Assembly: GCA_964474455.1 (NCBI GenBank)
Contig: CAYYSU010000001.1
Coordinates: 62,001-126,000 of the forward strand
Source of the DNA: BM520 sp964474455
GTDB lineage: Bacteria > Bacteroidota > Bacteroidia > Bacteroidales > BM520
Direction: 5' to 3'
DNA length: 64,000 nt
Shown: piece by piece, positions 52,236-60,474 of the stretch
Layout of the letters: every line of letters starts with the position of its first letter
How positions within the stretch are numbered: position 1 is the first letter of the stretch
The notes under the pieces: generated by a model
Seen by the model: only the letters and a program-made list of their open reading frames with translations
Databases searched by the model: none
Told to the model about the DNA's origin: nothing
Program-made: the position numbers and the translations under genes

Positions 52236-53861
52236 ATGAAAAAAATAATCCTGATTGCCTTGATGACACTCTGCGCGACAACTTTGTTTGCCCAAAAATT
52301 AGTATATAAAGTAGATTTTACAAATAAAGAGAGTACCAATTACTCTATCAGCAATCCTGAAGCTTTTTTATCAAAAGATGCTATAGACAGAAGGATCAAA
52401 AATAATATTTCATTCGACTCAAAAGACCTGCCGGTATCTCATGATTATTTAAATGCAATAAATGATTTGAATGTGGATATTATATTGATATCCAAATGGT
52501 TTAATAGTGTATTTATTTTGACTGATGATATTGAAGTAATAAACAATATCAGGAATATGTCATTTGTAAAATCAATAGAAGAAACAGATTCATTGGGTGA
52601 AGTCGCCGCTTGGAACAAACGGAAATTCGGAGAGGTATTTGGAACTGATGCAGCGACAAAAATGGATTATTATTATGGTAATAGCTTGCTTCAAAATGCC
52701 ATGATTAATGCCGACACGCTGCATGAGTTGGGATTTACCGGTGAAGGAATAAAAATCGCAGTACTTGATGGTGGTTTTATGGGGGTAGATACAATTCCGG
52801 TTTTTGCTCATTTATATGAAGAAAACCGAATCTTGGGGGTAAAGGATTTCGTTGCCGCAGATAATGTTTATGCACATAGTGCGCATGGCACAGCAGTTCT
52901 TTCTCAGATGGCAGCCTTGGATCAGGGAAACCTTATTGGTACTGCTCCCGACGCTTCGTATTTTTTGTTTCGCACAGAAGATGCTTATGGTGAATATCTT
53001 ATGGAGGAGTATTTCTGGGCCGCCGCTGCCGAGTATGCTGATAGTGCAGGAGTACATATTATTAATTCATCTCTGGGATATTCGGAGTTTGATATGCCGT
53101 CGCAGAACCATACTTATGAAGATATGGATGGTGCCACAACACCCATTACTCAGGCTGCAGAAATAGCTGCATCCAAAGGAATTCTTGTGGTTACAAGCGC
53201 TGGTAATGAGGGCTATAGTGACTGGAAATATATCACTGCGCCGGGAGATGCTCCCAATGTGATTACAGTAGGTGCGGTGAAACCTGATTCTCTGTACGCT
53301 TATTTTAGCTCTGTTGGCCCAACCTTCGACGGAAGGATAAAACCAGATCTGGTTGCGTTGGGACAGGGAAACCTGATTTCAATGCCAACAGGGGGAATGG
53401 GACTGGGAAGCGGAACATCCTATGCTTCGCCCTTAATAGCAGGGTTGGCGGCATGTATTATGCAAGCTTGTCCACATAAAACTGCTGCCGATATTCGAAT
53501 GGCTCTCAGAGAATCTTCTGCCAATGCAAATAACCCCTCATATTTTCTAGGTTTCGGAATCGCAGATGGGGTAGGAGCAGTGAGTATTTTATTGGGCATC
53601 CAGAGATATCAAAATATGGAAAATATTTTACTGTTTCCAAATCCGGCAAAGAGAGGTGATATTTTCACACTTAAAGCATCTCATAAAATTATTGATATCG
53701 AAATTATTGATATTAATGGTAGAACTCTATACTCTGATATCAACCATATTTCGGGTAATGTGGCAGAGATTTATATTTCAGACAATTCTCAGAGAGGTAT
53801 TTATATACTAAAAGTTTATACAAATAATTCATTATCAACGGCTAAGCTATTTATTCGATAG
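52236..53861 (+). CDS. Secreted S8 family subtilisin-like protease with type IX sorting domain
   Basis: From ATG at 52236 this is a 541-residue preproprotein with a signal peptide (cleavage near LFAQK) and a propeptide to about residue 150. The catalytic triad is Asp178 (AVLDGGFMG), His217 (AHSAHGTAV) and Ser395 (GSGTSYASP). A short type IX sorting domain starts near residue 467 with LLFPNPAKRGD. The upstream frame to 52170 is ignored because the signal peptide begins at 52236. It should degrade proteins outside the cell. It follows mnmA closely but is functionally unrelated. Confidence 0.93.
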   Translation: MKKIILIALMTLCATTLFAQKLVYKVDFTNKESTNYSISNPEAFLSKDAIDRRIKNNISFDSKDLPVSHDYLNAINDLNVDIILISKWFNSVFILTDDIEVINNIRNMSFVKSIEETDSLGEVAAWNKRKFGEVFGTDAATKMDYYYGNSLLQNAMINADTLHELGFTGEGIKIAVLDGGFMGVDTIPVFAHLYEENRILGVKDFVAADNVYAHSAHGTAVLSQMAALDQGNLIGTAPDASYFLFRTEDAYGEYLMEEYFWAAAAEYADSAGVHIINSSLGYSEFDMPSQNHTYEDMDGATTPITQAAEIAASKGILVVTSAGNEGYSDWKYITAPGDAPNVITVGAVKPDSLYAYFSSVGPTFDGRIKPDLVALGQGNLISMPTGGMGLGSGTSYASPLIAGLAACIMQACPHKTAADIRMALRESSANANNPSYFLGFGIADGVGAVSILLGIQRYQNMENILLFPNPAKRGDIFTLKASHKIIDIEIIDINGRTLYSDINHISGNVAEIYISDNSQRGIYILKVYTNNSLSTAKLFIR

Positions 53862-53992
53862 CTAATAAAATGAACATAAATCCTCATATAATATTATTAT
53901 TAGTACCTACCGACCAAATATCCTAATAATTATTTTCATGTAAATACAAAATAGAACTATGCACTAAATACGTACACATACGTGAACAACAC

Positions 53993-54024
53993 TATGCAAC
54001 ATCCGTAAACCGAATGTTGCCATA
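53993..54024. repeat. Inverted repeat upstream of the XRE regulator
   Basis: TATGCAACAT (53993-54002) and ATGTTGCCATA (54014-54024) are complementary with one bulged base, separated by 11 nt. No T-tract follows on either strand, so an operator is more likely than a terminator. It lies about 38 nt upstream of the regulator's -33 box. The remaining gap from 53862 holds no gene. Confidence 0.6.
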
Positions 54025-54061
54025 TGTTAACTCAATGGTTACAAGTGTGTAAAGTTTATAG

Positions 54062-54092
54062 TTGCATATTTGTGAACGATTGTTTACCTTTG
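54062..54092 (+). promoter_or_regulatory. Promoter of the XRE regulator
   Basis: TTG (54062-54064) and TACCTTTG (54085-54092) are 20 nt apart. GTGAAC-type hexamers flank and fill the spacer (54072 onward, and upstream near 53982), possible half-sites for autoregulation. Confidence 0.65.
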
Positions 54093-54111
54093 TGAAAACA
54101 ATGTATTGATT

Positions 54112-54645
54112 ATGATAAACAGGATTAAAAAAATACTTGTAACAGAGAGTATAAATGCCTCTCAATTAGCTGAAAAGATTGGTATTCAAAGATCAACACT
54201 GTCACATATATTGTCAGGAAGGAATAATCCAAGCCTAGATGTAATTACTAAAATTCTAAATGTGTTTCCCGAGGTTAGTGCTGAATGGTTGATTCGTGGG
54301 GCCGATAACAGTGTTCATGTACGTGAACAGAGTGTTGCGGAGAATACGCCAAAACAAAATGTCATAAATTCAAATCCTGACCTTTTTTCCGTACTCAATA
54401 CAGAAAAGCCGCAGATATCTAAACCTGAGCCGGTAATAAATGATAAAATTGTGGCCGAGCAGCCTGGAAAACAGGATGGTAATAGCCTAAAAGAAGAGGA
54501 CAAGGAAGCGTATGTCAAATATCATGATAAGAGTAATTCTGTTGAGAACTCAACTACTTCTGAAATATCTGTTGAACAGGTGATGATATTCTTTTCTGAC
54601 GGGACTTTTACCTCACATAAACCAGCAAACAAGAAGAGTGACTAA
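54112..54645 (+). CDS. XRE-family helix-turn-helix regulator with disordered C-terminus
   Basis: From ATG at 54112 this is a 177-residue protein. Residues 1-62 form an XRE (Cro/C1) helix-turn-helix: INASQLAEKIGIQRSTLSHI followed by LSGRNNPSLDVITKIL and EWLIRGA. The rest is polar and low in complexity, without a recognisable ligand domain. A TTG at 54106 is also in frame but close to the promoter. The upstream inverted repeat and GTGAAC repeats may be its own operator. Its 3' end overlaps the convergent ndk end by 4 nt. Confidence 0.88.
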   Translation: MINRIKKILVTESINASQLAEKIGIQRSTLSHILSGRNNPSLDVITKILNVFPEVSAEWLIRGADNSVHVREQSVAENTPKQNVINSNPDLFSVLNTEKPQISKPEPVINDKIVAEQPGKQDGNSLKEEDKEAYVKYHDKSNSVENSTTSEISVEQVMIFFSDGTFTSHKPANKKSD

Positions 54646-55058
54646 TATCCTAAGTTAGGGAAAAACAACGCTATTTCTCTTGCTGCATTCTCATCGGAAT
54701 CGGAGCCGTGAACAGCATTTTTCCTGATTGTTTTCCCAAACTGGTTCCTGATTGTTCCTGGCTCAGCCTCTTTGGGGTCTGTAGCTCCAATAACTTTTCG
54801 ATATGCAGAAACGCAGTTCTCTTTTTCCAGAACTGCAATATATACAGGACCACTGATCATATACTCTATCAGCCCGTGAAAAAAATATTTATTTTTGTGA
54901 ACCTCATAAAAAGCTTCTGCCTCACTGCGGGAAAAATTAAGTTTTTTTAATGCTAGGATATTAAAACCGTGGTGCAGGATAATATCAATTATTTTACCTT
55001 CCTGCCTCTCGGCGACAGCATTGGGTTTAATCACTGTAAAGGTATGTTTTCCACTCAT
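54642..55058 (-). CDS. ndk: Nucleoside diphosphate kinase
   Basis: This 138-residue enzyme transfers the gamma-phosphate among nucleoside triphosphates. KPNAVAERQEGKIID opens the ferredoxin-like fold, and the phospho-histidine is His117 in NAVHGSDSDENAARE. GATDPKEAEPGTIR is the nucleotide-binding loop. Length is normal for bacteria. It is convergent with the XRE gene and divergent from the DHH phosphoesterase gene. Confidence 0.98.
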   Translation of the reverse strand: MSGKHTFTVIKPNAVAERQEGKIIDIILHHGFNILALKKLNFSRSEAEAFYEVHKNKYFFHGLIEYMISGPVYIAVLEKENCVSAYRKVIGATDPKEAEPGTIRNQFGKTIRKNAVHGSDSDENAAREIALFFPNLGY

Positions 55059-55107
55059 AAAACAGTGTTTTAAGATTTTTTAATACAATATATTTACACT
55101 ATTTTTT

Positions 55108-55115
55108 TACATTTG
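55108..55115 (+). promoter_or_regulatory. -7 promoter box for the DHH phosphoesterase/FKBP/galK operon
   Basis: TACATTTG matches TAnnTTTG and overlaps the in-frame TTG at 55113, so the ATG at 55152 (36 nt later) is the better start. Confidence 0.5.
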
Positions 55116-55151
55116 TATTTTACTCAAAATCACGCTTACGATTTATTTTGC

Positions 55152-56192
55152 ATGAAAGATACACAGAATATTAATATGTTCCGAAAGCTCATCTCGGGAA
55201 GTACAAATATTGTACTTATAACTCACCTTAATCCTGATGGTGATGCCATTGGTGCCACTACCGCTTTGGGGCTTTTCCTGGAAGGATTGGGAAAGAGTAT
55301 TAGTATGATTACACCGAATAAATTTCCTGCATTTTTGAGCTGGATGCCCGCTTCGGAGCGAATCATCAATGCTGAAAAAAAGAAGGTGCAAGCTATTGAA
55401 GTACTAGAGAAGGCCGACTGTGTTATATGTCTGGATTTCAGTGCAAGACATCGCGCCGGAAAATTCTCTGAACAGCTTGAAAAATACAAAGGGCCAGTAG
55501 TTCTTATTGATCACCATCTTGAACCGGAAGAGGGGTTTGATATCTATTTTCATCGTACTTCCGCTTCCTCAGCCTCAGAGATTGTTTACGATATTATACA
55601 ACAGCTGGATCCTGATTTATCATCGCTGGATAAAGATATCGCCTCGTCACTATACGTGGGGATTATGACAGATACCGGATCGTTCAATTTTTCCAGTAAT
55701 GACCCTGATCTGTATCCCAAAGTTGGTGCTTTGGTAAAAGCAGGCGCCGATCCTGAATTGATACACACGCTCGTTTACAGTACCAACTCAGAAAACCGTA
55801 CACGACTTCTTGGATATAGCCTCTATAAACGTATGGTTGTTTTGAAAGAGCATAAAACAGCTTACATCTATCTTACACACCAGGATTTGAAGCGTTTTTA
55901 TTTTAAAGTCGGTGATACTGAAGGTTTGGTGAATTATACTCTCTCTATGAAAGGGATTAACCTGGGCGTACTTTTTACTGAAAGGGTAGGCCATGTGAAA
56001 ATTTCATTACGCTCAAAAGGTGATTTCTCTGTTAATGAATTTGCCAGAAACCATTTTACCGGAGGCGGACACAAAAATGCTGCAGGAGCAGAATCAAAAA
56101 TGGAGCTGTATGATACAATACAGATGTTTGAAGATCTGTTACCACTTTATACTGATGAATTAAATAAGGATGTTGAATATTCTCAAAAATAG
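55152..56192 (+). CDS. DHH/DHHA1 phosphoesterase (NrnA-like)
   Basis: From ATG at 55152 this is a 346-residue cytoplasmic phosphoesterase. Metal motifs are visible: THLNPDGDAIGA near residue 23, CLDFSARHRAG, LIDHHLEPE near residue 120 and GIMTDTGSF near 180. The C-terminal DHHA1 domain ends with the substrate motif HFTGGGHKNAAG. NrnA-type enzymes degrade nanoRNA and 3'-phosphoadenosine-5'-phosphate, and some hydrolyse cyclic dinucleotides; the choice is not resolved here. It overlaps the next FKBP gene by 23 nt. Confidence 0.92.
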   Translation: MKDTQNINMFRKLISGSTNIVLITHLNPDGDAIGATTALGLFLEGLGKSISMITPNKFPAFLSWMPASERIINAEKKKVQAIEVLEKADCVICLDFSARHRAGKFSEQLEKYKGPVVLIDHHLEPEEGFDIYFHRTSASSASEIVYDIIQQLDPDLSSLDKDIASSLYVGIMTDTGSFNFSSNDPDLYPKVGALVKAGADPELIHTLVYSTNSENRTRLLGYSLYKRMVVLKEHKTAYIYLTHQDLKRFYFKVGDTEGLVNYTLSMKGINLGVLFTERVGHVKISLRSKGDFSVNEFARNHFTGGGHKNAAGAESKMELYDTIQMFEDLLPLYTDELNKDVEYSQK

Positions 56193-56709
56193 CCTTCTGT
56201 TTTATCTTGCAATAGCTCTTGTTAGCTGCTCTAACCAACGAGCGGATAATGATTCCGGCAGAATACGCGGTAACCAAAAACAGCTGGAAGAACAGCTTGT
56301 AAAGGCCAATAAACTCGTTGTACAAAGTGAGGATCAGCAGATAACCGATCTGGTGAATAGATATGGCTGGGATATGACAACCACAGGTACTGGTTTGCGA
56401 ATACAAATAGTCGATTCACCGGGAGGAACGAAAATTCAACGAGGCAACAAGGTATCAATGAAATATAATGTGAGGCTTATAGATGGAACAGAAGTTTATA
56501 ACTCTCAAAAACAAGGTATTAAAACATTTGTAGTGGGAAAAGGAGAAGTAGTGGCAGGGCTTGAAGAGGCAATGCTGATGCTGCAAAAAAATGATCATGC
56601 AAGGCTCGTAATACCCTCTTTTCTGGGGCACGGACTTGCCGGTGATGGAGATAAAATTCCAACTAAAGCCACTATGATATATCAATTGGAAATAATTTAT
56701 GTTGAATAA
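56170..56709 (+). CDS. FKBP-type peptidyl-prolyl isomerase lipoprotein (GldI-like)
   Basis: This 179-residue protein has a lipoprotein signal (VSCS, Cys near residue 20) and one C-terminal FKBP domain (about 85-179: GNKVSMKYNVRLIDGTEVY, VGKGEVVAGLEEAMLML, VIPSFLGHGLAGDGDKIP). It catalyses proline isomerisation during folding in the periplasm. Size and layout recall GldI, a gliding-motility lipoprotein of Flavobacterium, but no other gld gene is here. Its start lies inside the end of the DHH gene, and a second FKBP gene follows 12 nt later. Confidence 0.88.
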   Translation: MLNILKNSLLFYLAIALVSCSNQRADNDSGRIRGNQKQLEEQLVKANKLVVQSEDQQITDLVNRYGWDMTTTGTGLRIQIVDSPGGTKIQRGNKVSMKYNVRLIDGTEVYNSQKQGIKTFVVGKGEVVAGLEEAMLMLQKNDHARLVIPSFLGHGLAGDGDKIPTKATMIYQLEIIYVE

Positions 56710-56721
56710 TAATAATAGAAA

Positions 56722-58029
56722 ATGAAAAAGAATCTTTTTGCACTTCTCGGAGCAGTAATAGTACTGCTCTCTTTATCCTCATGTGGGAACAACAACGACG
56801 GATATGAAATTTCTGACACAGGTGTTAAGTACAAATTTTATTATGAAAATGCTACAGGAAAATCTCCTGTTATAGGTGATTTTGTGCGTGTTCAAATGGT
56901 TTATGCTTACAAAGACTCCGTACTTTTTGATACGCGTGGTGATGTGAGAGATTTTGAACTGAAGATGGAGGAACCCTATTTTGAAGGTGATATTTATGCC
57001 GCAGTTGCTATGATGAAAGAGGGCGATAGCGCCGGTTTCCTTATCGATGCAACAGAATTCTTTACTAAACTTGCCGGAAGACCAGGAGACCCAGTACCGG
57101 AATTTGTTGAAGACGGTACTGATATGACTTTTGATCTAAAACTGACAAAGGTGATGTCGCCGGAAGAACATGATATTGAATTGAAAGAACGTATCGAAAA
57201 ACGTAAAGTTGAAGAATCAATCGTTTTACAAAAATATCTTGAGGCAAACAATTTTACCGACAAACCTCTGGAAAGCGGCCTCTATTTTGTTAATATTCGT
57301 GATGGAAAAGGAAATACCCCACAGGAAGGGGATATTCTTACTATCAATTTCAAGGTAATGCTTATGGACGGAAGGGTACTGCATGATTCATGGCAGCAAC
57401 AACCAGTACAATTTGAATTTGGTAAACAATTCGATACTAAAGGACTTGTGGAAGGAATTTCAATGATGAGAAAAGGTCAGGTGGTTCATCTTATTGTGCC
57501 TTCTTCGATAGCTTTCGGCGAATATGGCCGTCAGGGACTCATAGAGCCATACTCGTCGCTGCTTTATGATGTTGAGCTTATCGATATTCAAACAAAAGAA
57601 GAGGTGCGCTTGGAATCAATTCGTAAAATCGCTCTGAATAAGAAAGAAAGTGAAGCCTTCCTGGCAAATAATGCTTCTGCAGATGGTGTCGTAGTGCTGC
57701 CCAGTGGCCTGCAGTACAAGGTTATTGAATCAGGTGATGGTACCATTTCTCCTTCAGCTACAAACACAGTAAAGGTTCATTATACAGGAACTCTTATCAA
57801 TGGTACCAAATTTGACAGCTCTGTGGATCGCGGGCGTCCTTCAGAATTCCCTGTAAATGGCGTTATCAAAGGGTGGACAGAAGCTCTTCAGCTTATGAAA
57901 GAAGGCGACAAATGGCAGCTTTTTATCCCCTCTGAACTGGCTTATGGCACCACTCCTCGTGAAGGAGGAGTTATTGAGCCTAATATGGCTCTGATTTTTG
58001 ATGTGGAATTGTTGGAGATTGTAAAATAA
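56722..58029 (+). CDS. Multi-domain FKBP-type peptidyl-prolyl isomerase lipoprotein
   Basis: This 435-residue lipoprotein (SSCG lipobox, Cys near residue 21) contains three FKBP-like modules. The first (about 35-140) is divergent. The second (about 190-290) has GDILTINFKVMLMDGRVLHD and VPSSIAFGEYGRQG. The third (about 330-435) is the most canonical: VKVHYTGTLINGTKFDSS, GVIKGWTEALQLMKEGDK and IPSELAYGTTPREG. It is probably a periplasmic folding helper. galK lies downstream in the same direction. Confidence 0.92.
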   Translation: MKKNLFALLGAVIVLLSLSSCGNNNDGYEISDTGVKYKFYYENATGKSPVIGDFVRVQMVYAYKDSVLFDTRGDVRDFELKMEEPYFEGDIYAAVAMMKEGDSAGFLIDATEFFTKLAGRPGDPVPEFVEDGTDMTFDLKLTKVMSPEEHDIELKERIEKRKVEESIVLQKYLEANNFTDKPLESGLYFVNIRDGKGNTPQEGDILTINFKVMLMDGRVLHDSWQQQPVQFEFGKQFDTKGLVEGISMMRKGQVVHLIVPSSIAFGEYGRQGLIEPYSSLLYDVELIDIQTKEEVRLESIRKIALNKKESEAFLANNASADGVVVLPSGLQYKVIESGDGTISPSATNTVKVHYTGTLINGTKFDSSVDRGRPSEFPVNGVIKGWTEALQLMKEGDKWQLFIPSELAYGTTPREGGVIEPNMALIFDVELLEIVK

Positions 58030-58077
58030 ATAATACTTGTGCAGCGATATAATAAGTATGTCGCTGCACTTTTTTCT

Positions 58078-59247
58078 ATGGAGAATCTATTAAGTCACTT
58101 CACAAATGTTTTTGGCGCTTCTGATGAAAAGCCCCTCGAATGCTTTGCACCCGGAAGAATTAACCTTATAGGGGAGCACATCGATTATAACGGTGGACCT
58201 GTGATGCCGTTTGCTATTGAAAATGGAACTCATATGTTGTTACGTGAAAACAATATTATGCAGAATCGTCTCTTTTCAATGAATTTTCCTGACAGAGTAT
58301 TCTCTGTTCCGGTATCTCACAAATACTCAAAACAAGGTGAGCTGTGGATTAATTATCCCTTAGGTTCAATGCAGATGATGATTGATTCCGGTTTGGAAAT
58401 TGACCGTGGCTTTGACATACTCTATTATGGTGATATACCCAATGGTGCTGGGATGTCCTCTTCAGCAAGTATTGAGGTGGTTACAATATTTGGATTCAAT
58501 CAATACTTTAAGTTTGGTTTAAGCCTTATGGCGATAGTTAAACTTGCAAAAAAAGCTGAAAACATATTCGTGGGATTGTCATGTGGTATAATGGATCAGT
58601 ACTCAGTTGCATTCGGTAAAAAAAATCATGCAATTCATTTAAACTGCGATATTCCTGATCACCGTTACATAGAAGTTAATATGCAGAACTATGAGTTCGT
58701 AGCGGTAAATACATGTAGAAAAAGAGGCCTTACTGATTCAAAATATAATGAACGGTTTTCAGAGAGTATGAAATCACTCAAAATCCTGAAAAATAGATTC
58801 AAAATCAATAATTTATGTGAACTTAACGCGTCAGATCTCTCTGTTGTGGAAGAAATATTGAAGGACAAACCTCTATTATGGAAAAGAACCCGGCATGTAA
58901 TATCAGAAAAAGAGAGAGTTTTAAAGGCAGAAAAGGCGCTTATTTCAGGAGATGCACACGGATTGGGATTGCTGATGAATGAATCTCACCGCTCTCTTCA
59001 ATATGACTATGAATCCACAGGCCTGGAATTAGATACTATTGTGTCTATTCTTCAAACTATCGATGGTGTGGCAGGCGCCAGAGTTACCGGAGGCGGATTT
59101 GGAGGATGTGCTATTGCGCTCGCCAAAAAGGGTGTCATATGGCAGGAAAAAGATGTGATAATAGATAATTATCGATCTGTCACAGGCCTTACTCCGGAAT
59201 TTTATGCTGTAGCACCTTCCGAAGGTGTCCGTTTAACAGGCTGTTAA
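58078..59247 (+). CDS. galK: Galactokinase
   Basis: From ATG at 58078 this is a 389-residue GHMP kinase that phosphorylates galactose at C1. The galactose-binding signature is APGRINLIGEHIDYNGG near residue 23, the ATP loop is GAGMSSSASIEV near residue 127, and the C-terminal motif is ARVTGGGFGGCAIAL near residue 340. A GTG at 58039 would extend it by 13 codons, but those lack family similarity. No other Leloir gene is adjacent; it ends a run with two FKBPs and the DHH phosphoesterase. Confidence 0.9.
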   Translation: MENLLSHFTNVFGASDEKPLECFAPGRINLIGEHIDYNGGPVMPFAIENGTHMLLRENNIMQNRLFSMNFPDRVFSVPVSHKYSKQGELWINYPLGSMQMMIDSGLEIDRGFDILYYGDIPNGAGMSSSASIEVVTIFGFNQYFKFGLSLMAIVKLAKKAENIFVGLSCGIMDQYSVAFGKKNHAIHLNCDIPDHRYIEVNMQNYEFVAVNTCRKRGLTDSKYNERFSESMKSLKILKNRFKINNLCELNASDLSVVEEILKDKPLLWKRTRHVISEKERVLKAEKALISGDAHGLGLLMNESHRSLQYDYESTGLELDTIVSILQTIDGVAGARVTGGGFGGCAIALAKKGVIWQEKDVIIDNYRSVTGLTPEFYAVAPSEGVRLTGC

Positions 59248-59295
59248 CGTAATATTTATTAACATTATAGCGTTTTTTTATTCAATTTATTAATG

Positions 59296-59303
59296 TAATT
59301 TTG
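59296..59303 (+). promoter_or_regulatory. -7 promoter box for the bamD operon
   Basis: TAATTTTG (TAnnTTTG) ends only 5 nt before the bamD ATG, so transcription would begin at or next to the start codon and the mRNA may be leaderless. The -33 region has a T-run but no TTG. Confidence 0.5.
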
Positions 59304-59308
59304 CGCCC

Positions 59309-60100
59309 ATGAAAAAAATCTGCATCCTAGGTGCTGTATTTAGTGTTTTAGTTATTGCTACTTCATGTAGTGGTATCAATAAGTTATTGAAAAGCAATGA
59401 CTATGACGCCATTTACAAGGAAGGAGTAATACGATATGAGAATGAAGATTATACGAGAGCACTACAACTTTTTGATCATGTGGCTCCGTTGATTCGGGGA
59501 ACATCCGATGCAGAACAGATGGCTTATTATAATGCCTACTGCTACTATAACCTGAATGAAAACATTATGGCAAGCTATTATTTTAAGCGCTTTGCCAAGA
59601 ATTATCCTCATAATGAATTTGCTGAAGAGTGTGCTTATATGGGTGCATATTGTAAATACCTGGAGTCGCCAAAATCGAGTCTGGATCAAACAAATACTCA
59701 TGAAGCGATAACGGAATTACAGCTCTTCATAAACCTTTATTCTGAAAGTGATCGCATTGAAGAGTGTAATGCCCTTATTGATGAATTACGTAAGAAGCTG
59801 GAAAAGAAAGATTTTGAAGTTGCTAAACTATACCTTCAAATGGAAGAGTATAAAGCAGCACTGACATCTCTACGAAATATTATTAAAAAGTATCCTTCCA
59901 CAACATACAGAGAAGAGGTGCTTTATTACATCGTAATTGCTAATTTTGAATACGCAGAAAAAAGTGTTTCGGAAAAGCAAAAGGAGAGATATCAGCAAAC
60001 TTTGGAAGCAAGTAATACATTCTCAGATGCTTATCCTGATAGTGAATTTCTTAAACATATTGAACAAATGACCTCAGACGCCCGTTCTAAGGTTAAGTAA
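59309..60100 (+). CDS. bamD: Outer membrane assembly lipoprotein BamD
   Basis: This 263-residue lipoprotein (TSCS lipobox, Cys near residue 20) consists of tetratricopeptide-type helices: IRYENEDYTRALQLFDHV near 43, AYYNAYCYYNLNENIMASYY near 70 and KYPSTTYREEVLYYIVIANF near 195. This matches BamD/YfiO, which works with BamA to insert outer-membrane barrels. It heads an operon with the omega-like subunit, coaBC, DUF4835 and recN; similar order is common in Bacteroidota. Confidence 0.92.
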   Translation: MKKICILGAVFSVLVIATSCSGINKLLKSNDYDAIYKEGVIRYENEDYTRALQLFDHVAPLIRGTSDAEQMAYYNAYCYYNLNENIMASYYFKRFAKNYPHNEFAEECAYMGAYCKYLESPKSSLDQTNTHEAITELQLFINLYSESDRIEECNALIDELRKKLEKKDFEVAKLYLQMEEYKAALTSLRNIIKKYPSTTYREEVLYYIVIANFEYAEKSVSEKQKERYQQTLEASNTFSDAYPDSEFLKHIEQMTSDARSKVK

Positions 60101-60130
60101 TATTTGACTTATTATTATTAATATACGGAT

Positions 60131-60469
60131 ATGGATTACAAAAGAATTAGAACTGATTCAGAGGCAGTTACCCGCCAAATGAGAGACTTTGACAAGAAAA
60201 CAGGTAATATATACGAAGCGGTGTCTGTTTTGTCTAAGCGTGCTAATCAGATCGGATTGGAGATCAAAAAAGAGCTGGATCAGAAAATCGAAGAGTTTGC
60301 TACCCCTGCCGATAACCTTGAGGAGGTTTTCGAAAACAGAGAGCAAATAGAGATCGCGAAATTTTATGAGCAGCTTCCTAAGCCTACGCTTATTGCTATT
60401 CATGAGTTTTTAAATGATCAGATATATTTTCGTAACCCGCATAAAGAAATTGTTGAAAAGAAAGCATAA
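60131..60469 (+). CDS. rpoZ: DNA-directed RNA polymerase omega subunit, Bacteroidota type
   Basis: This 112-residue protein resembles the RpoZ/Rpb6 fold: TGNIYEAVSVLSKRANQIG near residue 25 is the conserved omega helix that clamps beta-prime. The C-terminal tail (IAIHEFLNDQIYFRNP) is longer than in proteobacterial omega, as usual for Bacteroidota. It lies 30 nt after bamD and 5 nt before coaBC. Omega aids RNA polymerase assembly and, in some bacteria, ppGpp binding. Confidence 0.88.
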   Translation: MDYKRIRTDSEAVTRQMRDFDKKTGNIYEAVSVLSKRANQIGLEIKKELDQKIEEFATPADNLEEVFENREQIEIAKFYEQLPKPTLIAIHEFLNDQIYFRNPHKEIVEKKA

Positions 60470-60474
60470 AGAAA

